Of a stretch of 64,000 nt of DNA, positions 9,601-16,811 are shown one piece after another. Within the stretch, counting starts at the first letter, position 1. Each line of letters starts with the position of its first letter. Below the pieces are notes generated by a model that saw only the letters and a list, made by a program, of their open reading frames with translations, did not search any database and was not told the DNA's origin. The position numbers and the translations under genes are program-made. This DNA comes from Paracoccus tegillarcae (lineage in GTDB: Bacteria > Pseudomonadota > Alphaproteobacteria > Rhodobacterales > Rhodobacteraceae), in contig NZ_CP025408.1 in NCBI RefSeq assembly GCF_002847305.1, positions 2,625,001 through 2,689,000 of the forward strand, in the 5' to 3' direction.

Positions 9601-10540
9601 TCAGCCACCGCTGCCGGTCAGGTCGGTTGTTCTGGATCTGCCATTGATGCGGGGTGATGAGGTGCCTCATGCCCCCTATCTGGCGGCTGCGGCGAAACCC
9701 TGGCCGGGTCATGTGGCAGCGTATTTATCAAACGATGCGCAGGGTGGTTTCGAATTGAACCAGATCCTGCGTCAACCCGCCATGATCGGGGTTACGGAAA
9801 CGCCGTTGTCAGCCGCGCGGCCCGGGATGCTGGACCGCGGTCAGCCCCTGCGTTTGCGACTGCAGGGCGGCGAGTTGAGTTCGGTCGCTCAATCCGCCTT
9901 GTTGAATGGCGCGAATTTGCTGGCCATCGGCGACGGCAGCGAGAACGGTTGGGAGTTGCTGCAGTTTACCAACGCCAACCTGGTCGCAGCGGGCGTCTGG
10001 GAGGTCAGCGACCGCCTGCGCGGGCAGGCGGGAACCGACGCGCTGATCCCTGCAGTCTGGCCGGTTGGCAGCACCGTCGTCATCGTCGACCGCGCTTTGC
10101 GGCAGTTCGATCTGCCGCCTTCCGTGCGCGGGCAACAGCGGTTCTGGCAGGTTGGCCCGGCCGAGCGTCCCTTGGGCGACATGACCTATCGGTCGGGCTC
10201 GTTCACGCTGCGCGGGATCGGCCTGCGGCCCTATGCGCCCTGCCATCTGCGCCGCGAAGGGCGGAAGATCACCTGGGTGCGGCGCACGCGGATCGATGGC
10301 GATGGTTGGGACGGCCCGGACGTGCCCTTGGGCGAAAGCCGCGAACAGTACTTGCTGCGGCTGCGGCAGCAAGGTGCCGTTCTTTACGAAGTGCGCACCG
10401 ACGCGCCCGAGCATGAGGTCCCGCAAACGGTCTGGCAACAGGCCGCGACCGGCGGGGCATTCCATATCGAAGTGGCCCAGTTGTCAGATCAGTTTGGCGC
10501 GGGTCCGTTTGTCAGGAGGAAAATCGATGGCGAGCAATGA
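6659..10540 (+). CDS. Baseplate 'megatron' tail protein with TIM-barrel domain (GTA gp15)
   Basis: 1293 residues, the size of GTA gp15. The N-terminal 60 residues are glycine/alanine-rich and membrane-like (VGAGFGGAFLGLSGAVIGRA). From about residue 430 to 760 lies a glycoside-hydrolase-like TIM barrel (FLIGSEMIGMTQIRG, IDFIGIDNYMPMSDW, and a candidate acidic residue in WFTEIGCAALD near 640), then the phage tail multi-domain region and a receptor-binding C-terminal part. It would form the baseplate and cell contact structure. A strong GAAGGAGG precedes the ATG. The stop overlaps the next gene's start by 14 nt. Confidence 0.9.
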   Translation: MATLVLSAVGASVGAGFGGAFLGLSGAVIGRAVGATIGRAIDQRLLGGGSKAVETGRIDRLRLQTAGEGMAIPQVWGQMRLPAHVIWASPLEEIRQSQGGGKGAPKQKVIEISYRLSVALALCEGRILGVGRVWADGEEIAADDLNMQVHHGDETQQPDATIATHEGEDAPAYRGTAYVVLENLSLERWGNRMPQLSFEVTRPAQDGSGLAGDVTAVAMIPGTGEYSLATTPVMREDGVFGQKITNLNTPAGGTDFAVSLRTLGRELPYVGSVSLVVSWFGDDLRIGECNVQPKVENVEAAGHDMDWRAGGIARDDAGEIAKVEGRPIYGGTPSDQSVLEAIEAIDRAGKKAVFYPFILMEQLAGNGLTDPYGSQEQAVMPWRGRITTALAPGRAGSTDGTAAAVAEVDAFFGAAEASDFSVVDGKIVYAGPAEWSYRRFILHYAHLCAMAGGVDAFLIGSEMIGMTQIRGAGRSYPAVAQLRRLAADVRAILGAGVKLSYASDWSEYFGHQPGDGEVMFHLDPLWADENIDFIGIDNYMPMSDWRDGSEHLDGDWRRIDNHDYLLANVAGGEGFDWYYASQQDRDDQRRTPIFDGAHGEDWIWRFKDLSGWWQNPHFNRPNGVRSAEATQWVPGSKPVWFTEIGCAALDKGTNQPNKFLDAMSSESRLPYYSNGRRDDALQAAYVRAIMAYWSDPQNNPEMADGGRMVDVSRAHVWCWDARPYPAFPQRLDLWSDGLAWERGHWLNGRAGAVPLASVVGDICQAAGVRHYDTTGLSGVVRGYVANGGDSGRSMLQPLMLAHGFDAVERDGVLTFVMRKGLPVADLGPEHLAVTEEIENFQAVRAAEPELAGRVRLTHVEAGSGYTPCTAETMLPGDDPTAVADSEFPMALTRPEGRAIAERWLAESRVSRDAARFALPPSLAHLGAGDVVRMRATDDRSHLWRIDRIERAGALIVDAQRVEPGIYVPALSVEISGSIKAYQPPLPVRSVVLDLPLMRGDEVPHAPYLAAAAKPWPGHVAAYLSNDAQGGFELNQILRQPAMIGVTETPLSAARPGMLDRGQPLRLRLQGGELSSVAQSALLNGANLLAIGDGSENGWELLQFTNANLVAAGVWEVSDRLRGQAGTDALIPAVWPVGSTVVIVDRALRQFDLPPSVRGQQRFWQVGPAERPLGDMTYRSGSFTLRGIGLRPYAPCHLRREGRKITWVRRTRIDGDGWDGPDVPLGESREQYLLRLRQQGAVLYEVRTDAPEHEVPQTVWQQAATGGAFHIEVAQLSDQFGAGPFVRRKIDGEQ

Positions 10541-11240
10541 TACCAGCAGGTTGGGCATGCCTCTGTTGCAACCGGCGCAGGCCCAAAAGCATGTGACCGT
10601 GAATGAGGCGCTGATGCGTCTGGACGGGATGGTCGGACTGGTGTTGCAAAGCGCCACCAGAACCTCGCCGCCAGCCAGCGTCACCGATGGGTTGTGCTGG
10701 TCGGTGCCCGCGTCCGCAACGGGCGCGTGGCAGGGACGACAGGGTCAGATCGCGATTGCCTCAAATGGCGGCTGGGTGTTCCAGCCCCCATCAGCCGGGC
10801 AACGCGCCTTTGTTGCGGACCAAGGCGTCAGCGCGATCCATGACGGCAGCGATTGGGCGGCGGGTGCGCTGACTCTTGGTCCTCTGGGCGGGGGGCTGTC
10901 TGCCGGGCTGGCCGAGGCAGAGGTGAACGTTTCGGCGGGGCCTAGCATCGTGACTGCCCTGCAGATACCCGCCGGCGTGATGGTCATCGGCGCAACAGCA
11001 AGGGTCAGTCAGGCGCTGACCGGCGGCTTGACCAGTTGGCAATTGGGCACCCAGGGGGCCGAGAATCGCTTTGGTCAGGGGCTGGGCAAGGGGCTGGGCA
11101 GTTGGGCGCGCGGTATCCTGAGCCAACCGGTGACCTACTGGAATGCCGAAAACCTGATCATGACCGCCGTCGGCGGCAATTTTTCGGGTGGTCGTGTCAA
11201 GATGGCGGTTCACTGGCTGTCGTTGCGCCTGCCGAATTGA
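10527..11240 (+). CDS. DUF2793 protein, probable GTA/phage fibre or spike component
   Basis: 237 residues of the DUF2793 family, recognised from LGMPLLQPAQAQKHVTVNEAL at the N-terminus and the WQGRQGQIAIASNGGWVFQPP segment. DUF2793 proteins occur beside tail genes in Rhodobacterales phages and GTAs. To my recollection the R. capsulatus GTA head-spike proteins, encoded elsewhere in that genome, belong to the same family. Placement as the last gene of the GTA operon, overlapping gp15 and preceded by AGGAGG, suggests a receptor- or capsule-binding role. Function is inference. Confidence 0.75.
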   Translation: MASNDTSRLGMPLLQPAQAQKHVTVNEALMRLDGMVGLVLQSATRTSPPASVTDGLCWSVPASATGAWQGRQGQIAIASNGGWVFQPPSAGQRAFVADQGVSAIHDGSDWAAGALTLGPLGGGLSAGLAEAEVNVSAGPSIVTALQIPAGVMVIGATARVSQALTGGLTSWQLGTQGAENRFGQGLGKGLGSWARGILSQPVTYWNAENLIMTAVGGNFSGGRVKMAVHWLSLRLPN

Positions 11241-11249
11241 AGTTTTGTC

Positions 11250-11310
11250 CGCCCGTCCTTTCACCCTCGCCGCCGATGGTATAAATAGGGTGCTGAAACA
11301 AGACGGGCGG
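11250..11310 (+). promoter_or_regulatory. cysE upstream region: spaced inverted repeat and TATAAAT
   Basis: A perfect 9-bp inverted repeat (CCGCCCGTC at 11250-11258, GACGGGCGG at 11302-11310) brackets a TATAAAT at 11280-11286 in the 77-nt gap between the GTA operon and cysE. No convincing -35 box is seen at normal spacing. It may be the cysE promoter with a regulatory or mRNA-structure element; confidence is low. Confidence 0.3.
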
Positions 11311-11317
11311 GCATGCC

Positions 11318-12145
11318 ATGAATATGCAGAGCAATGTGAAACCCGGCGTCGCGCGCGAGCGTCTGGCGATCTGGACACAGATCAATGACGAGGCGCGAGA
11401 AGCCGTGCAGGCAGAGCCGCTGCTGGGCGCGCTTATGCATGCGGGCCTGCTGCATCATCCCACTCTGGAAGCGGCCATGGCTTACCGGTTCTCGATGAAG
11501 CTGGCATCGGGCGAAATGAGCGAGCAACTGCTGCGCGAGATCGCAGATGCGGCCTATGCTCGGGATCCATCGCTGGGCGATTCCGCGCGTGATGATCTGC
11601 TGGCCGTCTATGATCGCGATCCAGCGACACATCGGCTGATCCAGCCTATTCTGTTTTTCAAGGGTTTTCAGGCCTTGCAGGCCTATCGCATCGCACATTG
11701 GCTGTGGCGCGAGGGTCGCAGCGACATGGCCTATCTGGTCCAGATGCGCTGCTCAGAGTGCTTTGGCGTGGATATTCATCCCGGCGCGCGCATCGGCAAT
11801 GGCGTCATGATCGACCATGCGCATTCCATCGTCATCGGTGAGACCGCCGTCGTCGGCAATGATGTCTCGATGCTGCATTCCGTGACCCTGGGCGGTACCG
11901 GCAAGGAAGATGGCGACCGTCACCCGAAGATCGGTGATGGCGTGCTGATCGGCGCGGGTGCCAAGGTGCTGGGCAATATCAGTGTCGGCGATCATTCGCG
12001 GATCGCGGCCGGCTCGGTGGTCCTGCAGGATGTGCCGCGTTGCAAGACGGTTGCTGGCGTTCCAGCCCGCGTGATCGGTGATGCCGGTTGCAGCGAGCCG
12101 TCCATTTCCATGAATCAAGTGCTGGGCATCGAGGATTATCTCTGA
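11318..12145 (+). CDS. cysE: Serine O-acetyltransferase
   Basis: 275 residues. Makes O-acetylserine from serine and acetyl-CoA, the first step of cysteine synthesis, in the cytoplasm. The N-terminal helical domain runs to about residue 140. The left-handed beta-helix of hexapeptide repeats follows, with [19 protein letters not shown] and the conserved SVTLGGTG motif, and the histidines of the active site in IDHAHS and DRHPKIGDG. The C-terminal tail ends GIEDYL. It converges on pyrD with a 10-bp overlap. In Rhodobacterales cysE commonly sits beside the GTA cluster, as here. Confidence 0.96.
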   Translation: MNMQSNVKPGVARERLAIWTQINDEAREAVQAEPLLGALMHAGLLHHPTLEAAMAYRFSMKLASGEMSEQLLREIADAAYARDPSLGDSARDDLLAVYDRDPATHRLIQPILFFKGFQALQAYRIAHWLWREGRSDMAYLVQMRCSECFGVDIHPGARIGNGVMIDHAHSIVIGETAVVGNDVSMLHSVTLGGTGKEDGDRHPKIGDGVLIGAGAKVLGNISVGDHSRIAAGSVVLQDVPRCKTVAGVPARVIGDAGCSEPSISMNQVLGIEDYL

Positions 12146-13200
12146 GCCCAGTCCTTGGCGGCGCTACCGGTCAGATCCGATAGCGTCAGCCCCTCCTGAT
12201 CCAGCCGTTCGCCCAATTCCTGCGCGATCCGGCTGGCCAACGAAAATCCCTGATAAATCAATGCCGAATACAGCTGCAGGGCGGTCGCGCCTGCTTGCAG
12301 TTTGTCCCATGCTTGCTGTGTGGTCGAGATACCTCCCACACCGATCAGCGGAATTTTCCCCTCCGTCGCAAGATACAACCGCGCCAGAATACCGGTCGAT
12401 CGGTTGAACAATGGCGCCCCCGAAAGCCCCCCAGCCTGCGCCGTTTGCGGATCGTGCGCGCCATCACGCGATAGCGTCGTATTGGTTGCTATGATCGCGT
12501 CGATCCGGGCCTCGCGCGCAACGGCTGCGATGTCTCGCAGCGCGGTCTCATCCAGATCGGGCGCGATCTTGACAAAGACCGGCGGGCGGGTCGTCAGCGA
12601 ATTTCGCGCGCTCATCACCCCATCCAGCAGCGCGGCCAGCGCCGCCGCGCCCTGCAGGTCGCGCAGTCGCTCGGTATTGGGCGAACTGATATTCACCGTC
12701 AGAAAATCGGCGCTATCCCCCGCAATCCGCACGACCTTGGCGAAATCGGCGGCACGATCGGCGCTGTCCTTGTTTGCACCGATGTTCAGGCCGACCGGGA
12801 TTCCTTTTGGACGGGTGGCCAGCCGCGCGGCCATCGCGCGCGCACCCTCATTGTTAAAGCCGAAACGGTTGATGATCGCCCGATCCTGCGTCAGCCGGAA
12901 CAGGCGCGGCCTGGGATTGCCGGGCTGCGCGCGCGGGGTCGCGGCGCCCAGTTCGATAAAGCCGAAACCCGCACGCATCAGCGGCGCTACCGCGCGTGCG
13001 TTCTTGTCATAGCCTGCCGCCAGCCCGACCGGGTTTGGCAGATCCAGTCCCGCCAGCCGCAGCCGCAGCCGATCCGAGGTTACGGGCTTGCCGGGCAGGG
13101 GCACCAGACCAGCCGCCAGCGCCTTCAGCGACAGATCATGTGCCCTTTCAGGGTCCAGCCGATGCAGCGCGGCCAGCCCCAGCTTTTCCAACGCACTCAT
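12136..13200 (-). CDS. pyrD: Dihydroorotate dehydrogenase (quinone), class 2
   Basis: 354 residues. Oxidises dihydroorotate to orotate with FMN and passes electrons to membrane quinone, the fourth step of pyrimidine synthesis. Seen are an N-terminal helical membrane-association part, [32 protein letters not shown], the active-site loop [15 protein letters not shown] with the catalytic serine, and the C-terminal [19 protein letters not shown] phosphate-binding segment. The class 2 assignment rests on length and the N-terminal extension. The upstream DUF952 gene overlaps its start by four bases, so the two are co-transcribed. Confidence 0.96.
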   Translation of the reverse strand: MSALEKLGLAALHRLDPERAHDLSLKALAAGLVPLPGKPVTSDRLRLRLAGLDLPNPVGLAAGYDKNARAVAPLMRAGFGFIELGAATPRAQPGNPRPRLFRLTQDRAIINRFGFNNEGARAMAARLATRPKGIPVGLNIGANKDSADRAADFAKVVRIAGDSADFLTVNISSPNTERLRDLQGAAALAALLDGVMSARNSLTTRPPVFVKIAPDLDETALRDIAAVAREARIDAIIATNTTLSRDGAHDPQTAQAGGLSGAPLFNRSTGILARLYLATEGKIPLIGVGGISTTQQAWDKLQAGATALQLYSALIYQGFSLASRIAQELGERLDQEGLTLSDLTGSAAKDWAQR

Positions 13201-13532
13201 TCAAGCGGCCCGGTTTCATGGCCGTCGGGGCCAAGCGTCACCGCGCGGGTCCAACGCAGGTCATCCATCCGTAATTCCCGGTACAGATGCGGGAAGTCCT
13301 GTCCCCCGCGAGAAACCTCCCACCGCAGATCCGGCCCCAATGCGTCAGCCTCGACAGCAAGCAGCATCAGCTCCGGCGCGCCGCCGAAATGCTTGGCCAG
13401 CGTTTCAGCCAACTGCGCGGCAGTGGAGAAATGAACATACCCATCGGCGCGATCAACCGGCGCACCGACCGTGCGGCCCTGGGCCTGCAGCTCTGCCCAT
13501 TCGGCGGGGCGAAGAATCTTGTAAATCAGCAT
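13197..13532 (-). CDS. DUF952 family protein
   Basis: 111 residues of the DUF952 family: it begins [19 protein letters not shown] and contains [20 protein letters not shown] and the [19 protein letters not shown] segment, all typical. The biochemical function of the family is not established as far as I know. It is the first gene of a two-gene operon with pyrD (ATGA overlap), an arrangement I have seen in other Rhodobacteraceae. Confidence 0.88.
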   Translation of the reverse strand: MLIYKILRPAEWAELQAQGRTVGAPVDRADGYVHFSTAAQLAETLAKHFGGAPELMLLAVEADALGPDLRWEVSRGGQDFPHLYRELRMDDLRWTRAVTLGPDGHETGPLE

Positions 13533-13690
13533 GGCGGCATTTGCCGTGCCTTGCCGGTTGCGGTCAAGTCCGCGTTGTCATCGCGTCGATACGAACTGAC
13601 GTTAGGGCCGGCGCTGATAAGTTTGACCGCCGCGACCTGCTGCGCCAAGCTGTCAGGATAGACCAACAGGAACCCCGAAAGGAATCACGC

Positions 13691-15295
13691 ATGAAAACCC
13701 GTCTTCTTCTGGCTGCATCGGCAGCGGCGCTGGCGGCTGGTACGGCGCAGGCCGAAACCGTTCTGCATATCCTGCACACGAACGATTTTCACAGCCGAAT
13801 TGAATCGATCAACGCCTATGACAGCACCTGTGATGCCGAGACCGAGACCGCAGGCGAATGCTTTGGCGGCACCGCGCGCTTCGTGACCAAGCTGGCCGAG
13901 CTGCGCAACCAGTTCGAAGAGGCGGGCGAACCGGTGCTGTTGCTCGATGGCGGCGACCAGTTCCAGGGATCGCTGTTCTATACCACCTACAAGGGCGAGG
14001 CCGCCGCCGAATTCATGAACCAGCTGGGCTATGACGCAATGGCCGTCGGCAACCATGAATTCGACGATGGCCCCGAAGTGCTGGCGGGCTTCATGGACAA
14101 GGTCGAGTTCCCGGTGATCTCGGCCAATATCGACCCGTCGCAGAACGAGGCGCTCAAGGACAAGCTCAAGGGCAGCGCCATCATCGAGATCGGCAACCAC
14201 AAGATCGGCATCGTCGGCGGCACCACGCTGGACACGCCCGAGATCGCGGCACCGGGCGATGATGTCATCTTCATGGACGATATCGAAAGCGTCACCGCGG
14301 ATGTGCAGGAACTGACCGATCAGGGCGTGACCATGATCATCGGCCTGACCCATAACGGCTACCTGCGCGATCAGGAAATGGCGGCGGCGGTGCCGGGGCT
14401 GGATGCACTGGTCGGTGGCCACTCGAACACCTTCCTCAGCAATGACGACGACGGCGCGGACGGCCCCTATCCGACGCTCGTTGCAGGTGCGGATGGCCGT
14501 GACGTGCCGGTCGTGCAGGCCTATGCATATGGCAAATATCTGGGCCACCTCAAGCTGACCTTCGATGATGAGGGCAACGTGACCGCGGCCGAGGGCGGCC
14601 CCATCGTCATGGACGGCACCGTCACCCCGGACGAGGCGACGCTGACCCGGATCTCGGAACTGGGCGCGCCGATCGAGGAACTCAAGAACAAGCAGGTGGC
14701 CGAAATCGCAGCCCCCATCGACGGTGACCGCTCGAATTGCCGCGCCAAGGAATGCGAAATGGGCAATGTCGTGTCCGAAGCCATGCTGGAGCGGGTCAAG
14801 GATCAGGGCATCAGCATCGCGATCTCGAACGGCGGCGGTCTGCGCGCCTCGATCGACCAGGGCCCGGTGACCATGGGCGAGGTACTGACCGTGCTGCCGT
14901 TCCAGAACACCCTGTCGACCTTCGAGGTGAACGGCGCCGATGTGGTGACCGCGCTTGAAAACGGCGCCAGCCAGCTGGAAGAGGCCGGCGGCCGCTTCGC
15001 ACAGGTTGCCGGTCTGAAATACACCATCACTGCGGGCAACGAACCGGGCAGCCGGATCAGCGATGTCACGGTGATGAAAGACGGCGAGTGGGCACCGATC
15101 GACGAGGCCGCCACCTACGGCGTGGTCTCCAACAACTACGTGCGCGGCGGCGGCGACGGTTATGAAATCTTCGAAACCAACGCCCAGAACGTCTACGACT
15201 TCGGCCCCGATCTGGCCGATGTGCTGGCCGAATACCTGGCCGCGCAGGGCCCCGATTTCACACCCGTTCTGGATGGTCGCATCACGGTGAACTGA
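13691..15295 (+). CDS. Periplasmic 5'-nucleotidase / UshA-type bifunctional metallophosphatase
   Basis: 534 residues with a clear Sec signal peptide (about 22 residues, ending GTAQAET). The N-terminal metallophosphoesterase domain shows HTNDFHSRIE, DGGDQFQGS, GNHEFDDG, GLTHNGY and GGHSN, which carry the two-metal ligands. The C-terminal 5'-nucleotidase domain shows DRSNCRAKECEMGN, ISNGGGLRASI, and NYVRGGGDGYEIF. It would release phosphate and nucleosides from nucleotides in the periplasm. The ATG at 13691 follows AAAGGAA. A strong hairpin terminator follows the stop by 20 nt. Confidence 0.93.
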   Translation: MKTRLLLAASAAALAAGTAQAETVLHILHTNDFHSRIESINAYDSTCDAETETAGECFGGTARFVTKLAELRNQFEEAGEPVLLLDGGDQFQGSLFYTTYKGEAAAEFMNQLGYDAMAVGNHEFDDGPEVLAGFMDKVEFPVISANIDPSQNEALKDKLKGSAIIEIGNHKIGIVGGTTLDTPEIAAPGDDVIFMDDIESVTADVQELTDQGVTMIIGLTHNGYLRDQEMAAAVPGLDALVGGHSNTFLSNDDDGADGPYPTLVAGADGRDVPVVQAYAYGKYLGHLKLTFDDEGNVTAAEGGPIVMDGTVTPDEATLTRISELGAPIEELKNKQVAEIAAPIDGDRSNCRAKECEMGNVVSEAMLERVKDQGISIAISNGGGLRASIDQGPVTMGEVLTVLPFQNTLSTFEVNGADVVTALENGASQLEEAGGRFAQVAGLKYTITAGNEPGSRISDVTVMKDGEWAPIDEAATYGVVSNNYVRGGGDGYEIFETNAQNVYDFGPDLADVLAEYLAAQGPDFTPVLDGRITVN

Positions 15296-15315
15296 CCTTG
15301 GTCTGATCCACACCA

Positions 15316-15343
15316 AAAGGCCCCGGTTCACGCCGGGGCCTTT
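15316..15343 (+). terminator. Hairpin terminator after the 5'-nucleotidase gene
   Basis: Perfect 11-bp stem AAAGGCCCCGG / CCGGGGCCTTT with a 6-nt loop, starting 20 nt after the stop codon. The T-run is short (three T), but position and stem strength fit an intrinsic terminator. Confidence 0.8.
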
Positions 15344-15480
15344 CCAATCCGAAGTCCCGCCAAACCAAGCCCATCAATGCCGCAATGGCGCGATGCGGTT
15401 TTGAATGGCGGGATTGCGCCCAACTTGACGTCTTTCTGCGATTGCATAAAGCTGATTGAAGAATTCAGTTAGGGTGTAAA

Positions 15481-15561
15481 ATGCCTTTAGAAGTAAATCT
15501 CCCGCTCATACTCCTCGCAGCACTCGTCGCATCGGTCAGTCCTGGCCCTGCGACGCTTGTC
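15481..15561 (+). pseudogene. LysE-family exporter, N-terminal fragment cut by IS3
   Basis: From the ATG at 15481 the frame reads 26 residues that end ASVSPGPATL, the hallmark N-terminus of LysE/RhtB amino-acid exporters (first membrane helix with the SPGP motif). The next base begins the IS3 terminal repeat. The remaining roughly 180 residues are absent on the other side of the element, where vgrG begins instead. AGGGTG lies just upstream of the ATG. Confidence 0.75.
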
Positions 15562-15624
15562 TGGACCTGTCGCGGTTTGGTGCCGCTCCTTTGACCACGT
15601 AATGTGCAGCAAAGGAGATGAACC

Positions 15625-15900
15625 ATGGGCACAGTCAGGACGGATGAATTTCGCAAGGATGCAGTGCGGATTGCGCTGACCAGCGGGCTTTCGCGGCGTC
15701 AAGTTGCGGATGATCTTGGGGTCGGCTTGTCGACCCTCAATAAGTGGGTGAACGCACACCGGGACACGGACGTAGTCTCAGCCGAGGATCGCGAGTTGGC
15801 GCGTGAGAACGAACGGCTTCGGCGCGAGAACCGTATCCTCAAGGAGGAGAGGGACATCCTAAAAAAAGCCACCCAGTTCTTCGCGGGCCAAAAGCCGTGA
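15625..15900 (+). CDS. IS3-family transposase OrfA
   Basis: 91 residues. An N-terminal helix-turn-helix (RRQVADDLGVGLSTLNKWVN) binds the terminal repeats, and a leucine/charged coiled coil (LARENERLRRENRILKEERDILKK) mediates multimerisation, the standard OrfA layout. A strong AAAGGAG precedes the ATG. The 3' end overlaps OrfB. Confidence 0.92.
   Translation: MGTVRTDEFRKDAVRIALTSGLSRRQVADDLGVGLSTLNKWVNAHRDTDVVSAEDRELARENERLRRENRILKEERDILKKATQFFAGQKP
15861..15867 (+). other. A7 slippery site for programmed -1 frameshifting
   Basis: Seven consecutive A, phased A AAA AAA G in the OrfA frame. The -1 frame is open from here into OrfB without a stop, so slippage would make the OrfAB fusion transposase, as is established for many IS3-family elements. 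Confidence 0.7.
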
Positions 15901-16754
15901 GGTTCAGGTTCATCGAAGAACAGCGCGGGGCCTTCCCGATCGACCGGCTTTGCCAGGTGATGAATGTCAGCCCGCGTGGATTACGGGCCTTCCGCAGCCT
16001 CCCAGCCAGCCACAGGCAGCGCATGGACATGGTCGTTCTGGCGCATATCAAGGAACAGTCGCGTCTGAGCTTGGGCAGCTATGGTCGGCCGAGGATGACA
16101 GAGGAGCTGAAAGAGGTTGGTGTCGATGTCGGGCATCGACGCGTCGGTCGCCTGATGCGCGAAAACAGGATCATCGTTGAAAGAACGCGTAAGTTCAAAG
16201 CCACGACCGACAGCGCCCATACGTTCAACATCGCCCCGAACCTGCTGGATCGCGACTTTAGTGCAGCCGGGCCCAACCAGAAATGGGCGGGCGACATCAG
16301 CTACATCTGGACCCGCGAGGGCTGGCTATATCTGGCAGTCATCCTGGACCTGCACTCCCGCCGCGTGATCGGCTGGGCTGTCAGCAACCGGATGAAGCGC
16401 GATCTGGCGATCCGGGCCTTGAAGATGGCGATTGCCTTCAGGTCGCCACCCAAAGGCTGCATCTTCCACAGCGACAGGGGCAGCCAATACTGTTCGCATG
16501 ACTACCAGAAGATCCTGCGCCAGCATGGCTTCAAAGTCTCGATGAGCGGCAAAGGTAATTGTTATGACAATGCGGCCGTCGAGACATTCTTCAAAACCAT
16601 CAAGGCCGAGCTGATCTGGCGGCGGTCATGGGTAACCCGGCGGCACGCTGAGATGGCGATCTTCGAATACATCAATGGGTTCTACAATCCGCGTCGACGG
16701 CACTCAGCACTGGGCTGGAAAAGCCCGGTCGCTTTTGAACGGAAGGTGGCTTAA
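15897..16754 (+). CDS. IS3-family transposase OrfB (DDE integrase core)
   Basis: 285 residues from the GTG at 15897; the true product is probably the OrfAB fusion. The N-terminal HTH_21-like region is followed by the rve/DDE core with the three acidic residues in WAGDISYIWTREG, FHSDRGSQYCS and NCYDNAAVETFFKTIKAE. The last shows the usual E of the D,D(35)E triad. The C-terminal INGFYNPRRRHSALGW motif is intact, so the element looks functional. Confidence 0.93.
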   Translation: MRFRFIEEQRGAFPIDRLCQVMNVSPRGLRAFRSLPASHRQRMDMVVLAHIKEQSRLSLGSYGRPRMTEELKEVGVDVGHRRVGRLMRENRIIVERTRKFKATTDSAHTFNIAPNLLDRDFSAAGPNQKWAGDISYIWTREGWLYLAVILDLHSRRVIGWAVSNRMKRDLAIRALKMAIAFRSPPKGCIFHSDRGSQYCSHDYQKILRQHGFKVSMSGKGNCYDNAAVETFFKTIKAELIWRRSWVTRRHAEMAIFEYINGFYNPRRRHSALGWKSPVAFERKVA

Positions 16755-16811
16755 ACGAGCACTCGGAGCGGCACAAATACGTGACAGGTCCAGGCCGAGC
16801 GTCTGGGTCGG

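Larger units (their letters stand above)
15562..16792 (+). mobile_element. IS3-family insertion sequence, complete, 1231 bp
   Basis: Bounded by 28-bp imperfect terminal inverted repeats (15562-15589 and 16765-16792) that match at 24 of 28 positions by eye and begin TGGACCTGTC, with the TG...CA ends usual for the family. It encodes OrfA and OrfB in overlapping frames. No 3- to 5-bp target duplication is visible: the left flank ends GTC and the right flank begins GGC. The flanks are halves of unrelated genes (LysE exporter and vgrG), so an IS-mediated deletion or rearrangement is likely. Confidence 0.88.

Noticed and set aside
1..11240. Ordinary inducible prophage
   Set aside because: Gene content and order match Rhodobacterales gene transfer agents, and no integrase, repressor, lysis or replication gene is visible; the upstream side is outside the window, so this is judged likely rather than proven.
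13088..13690. Upstream extension of the 5'-nucleotidase frame overlapping pyrD and DUF952 antisense
   Set aside because: The signal peptide and ribosome site mark ATG 13691 as the start.
13685..15331. Minus-strand open frame of 548 codons opposite the 5'-nucleotidase gene
   Set aside because: Antisense shadow of a well-conserved gene; His/Arg/Gly/Val-rich translation without motifs or a ribosome site.
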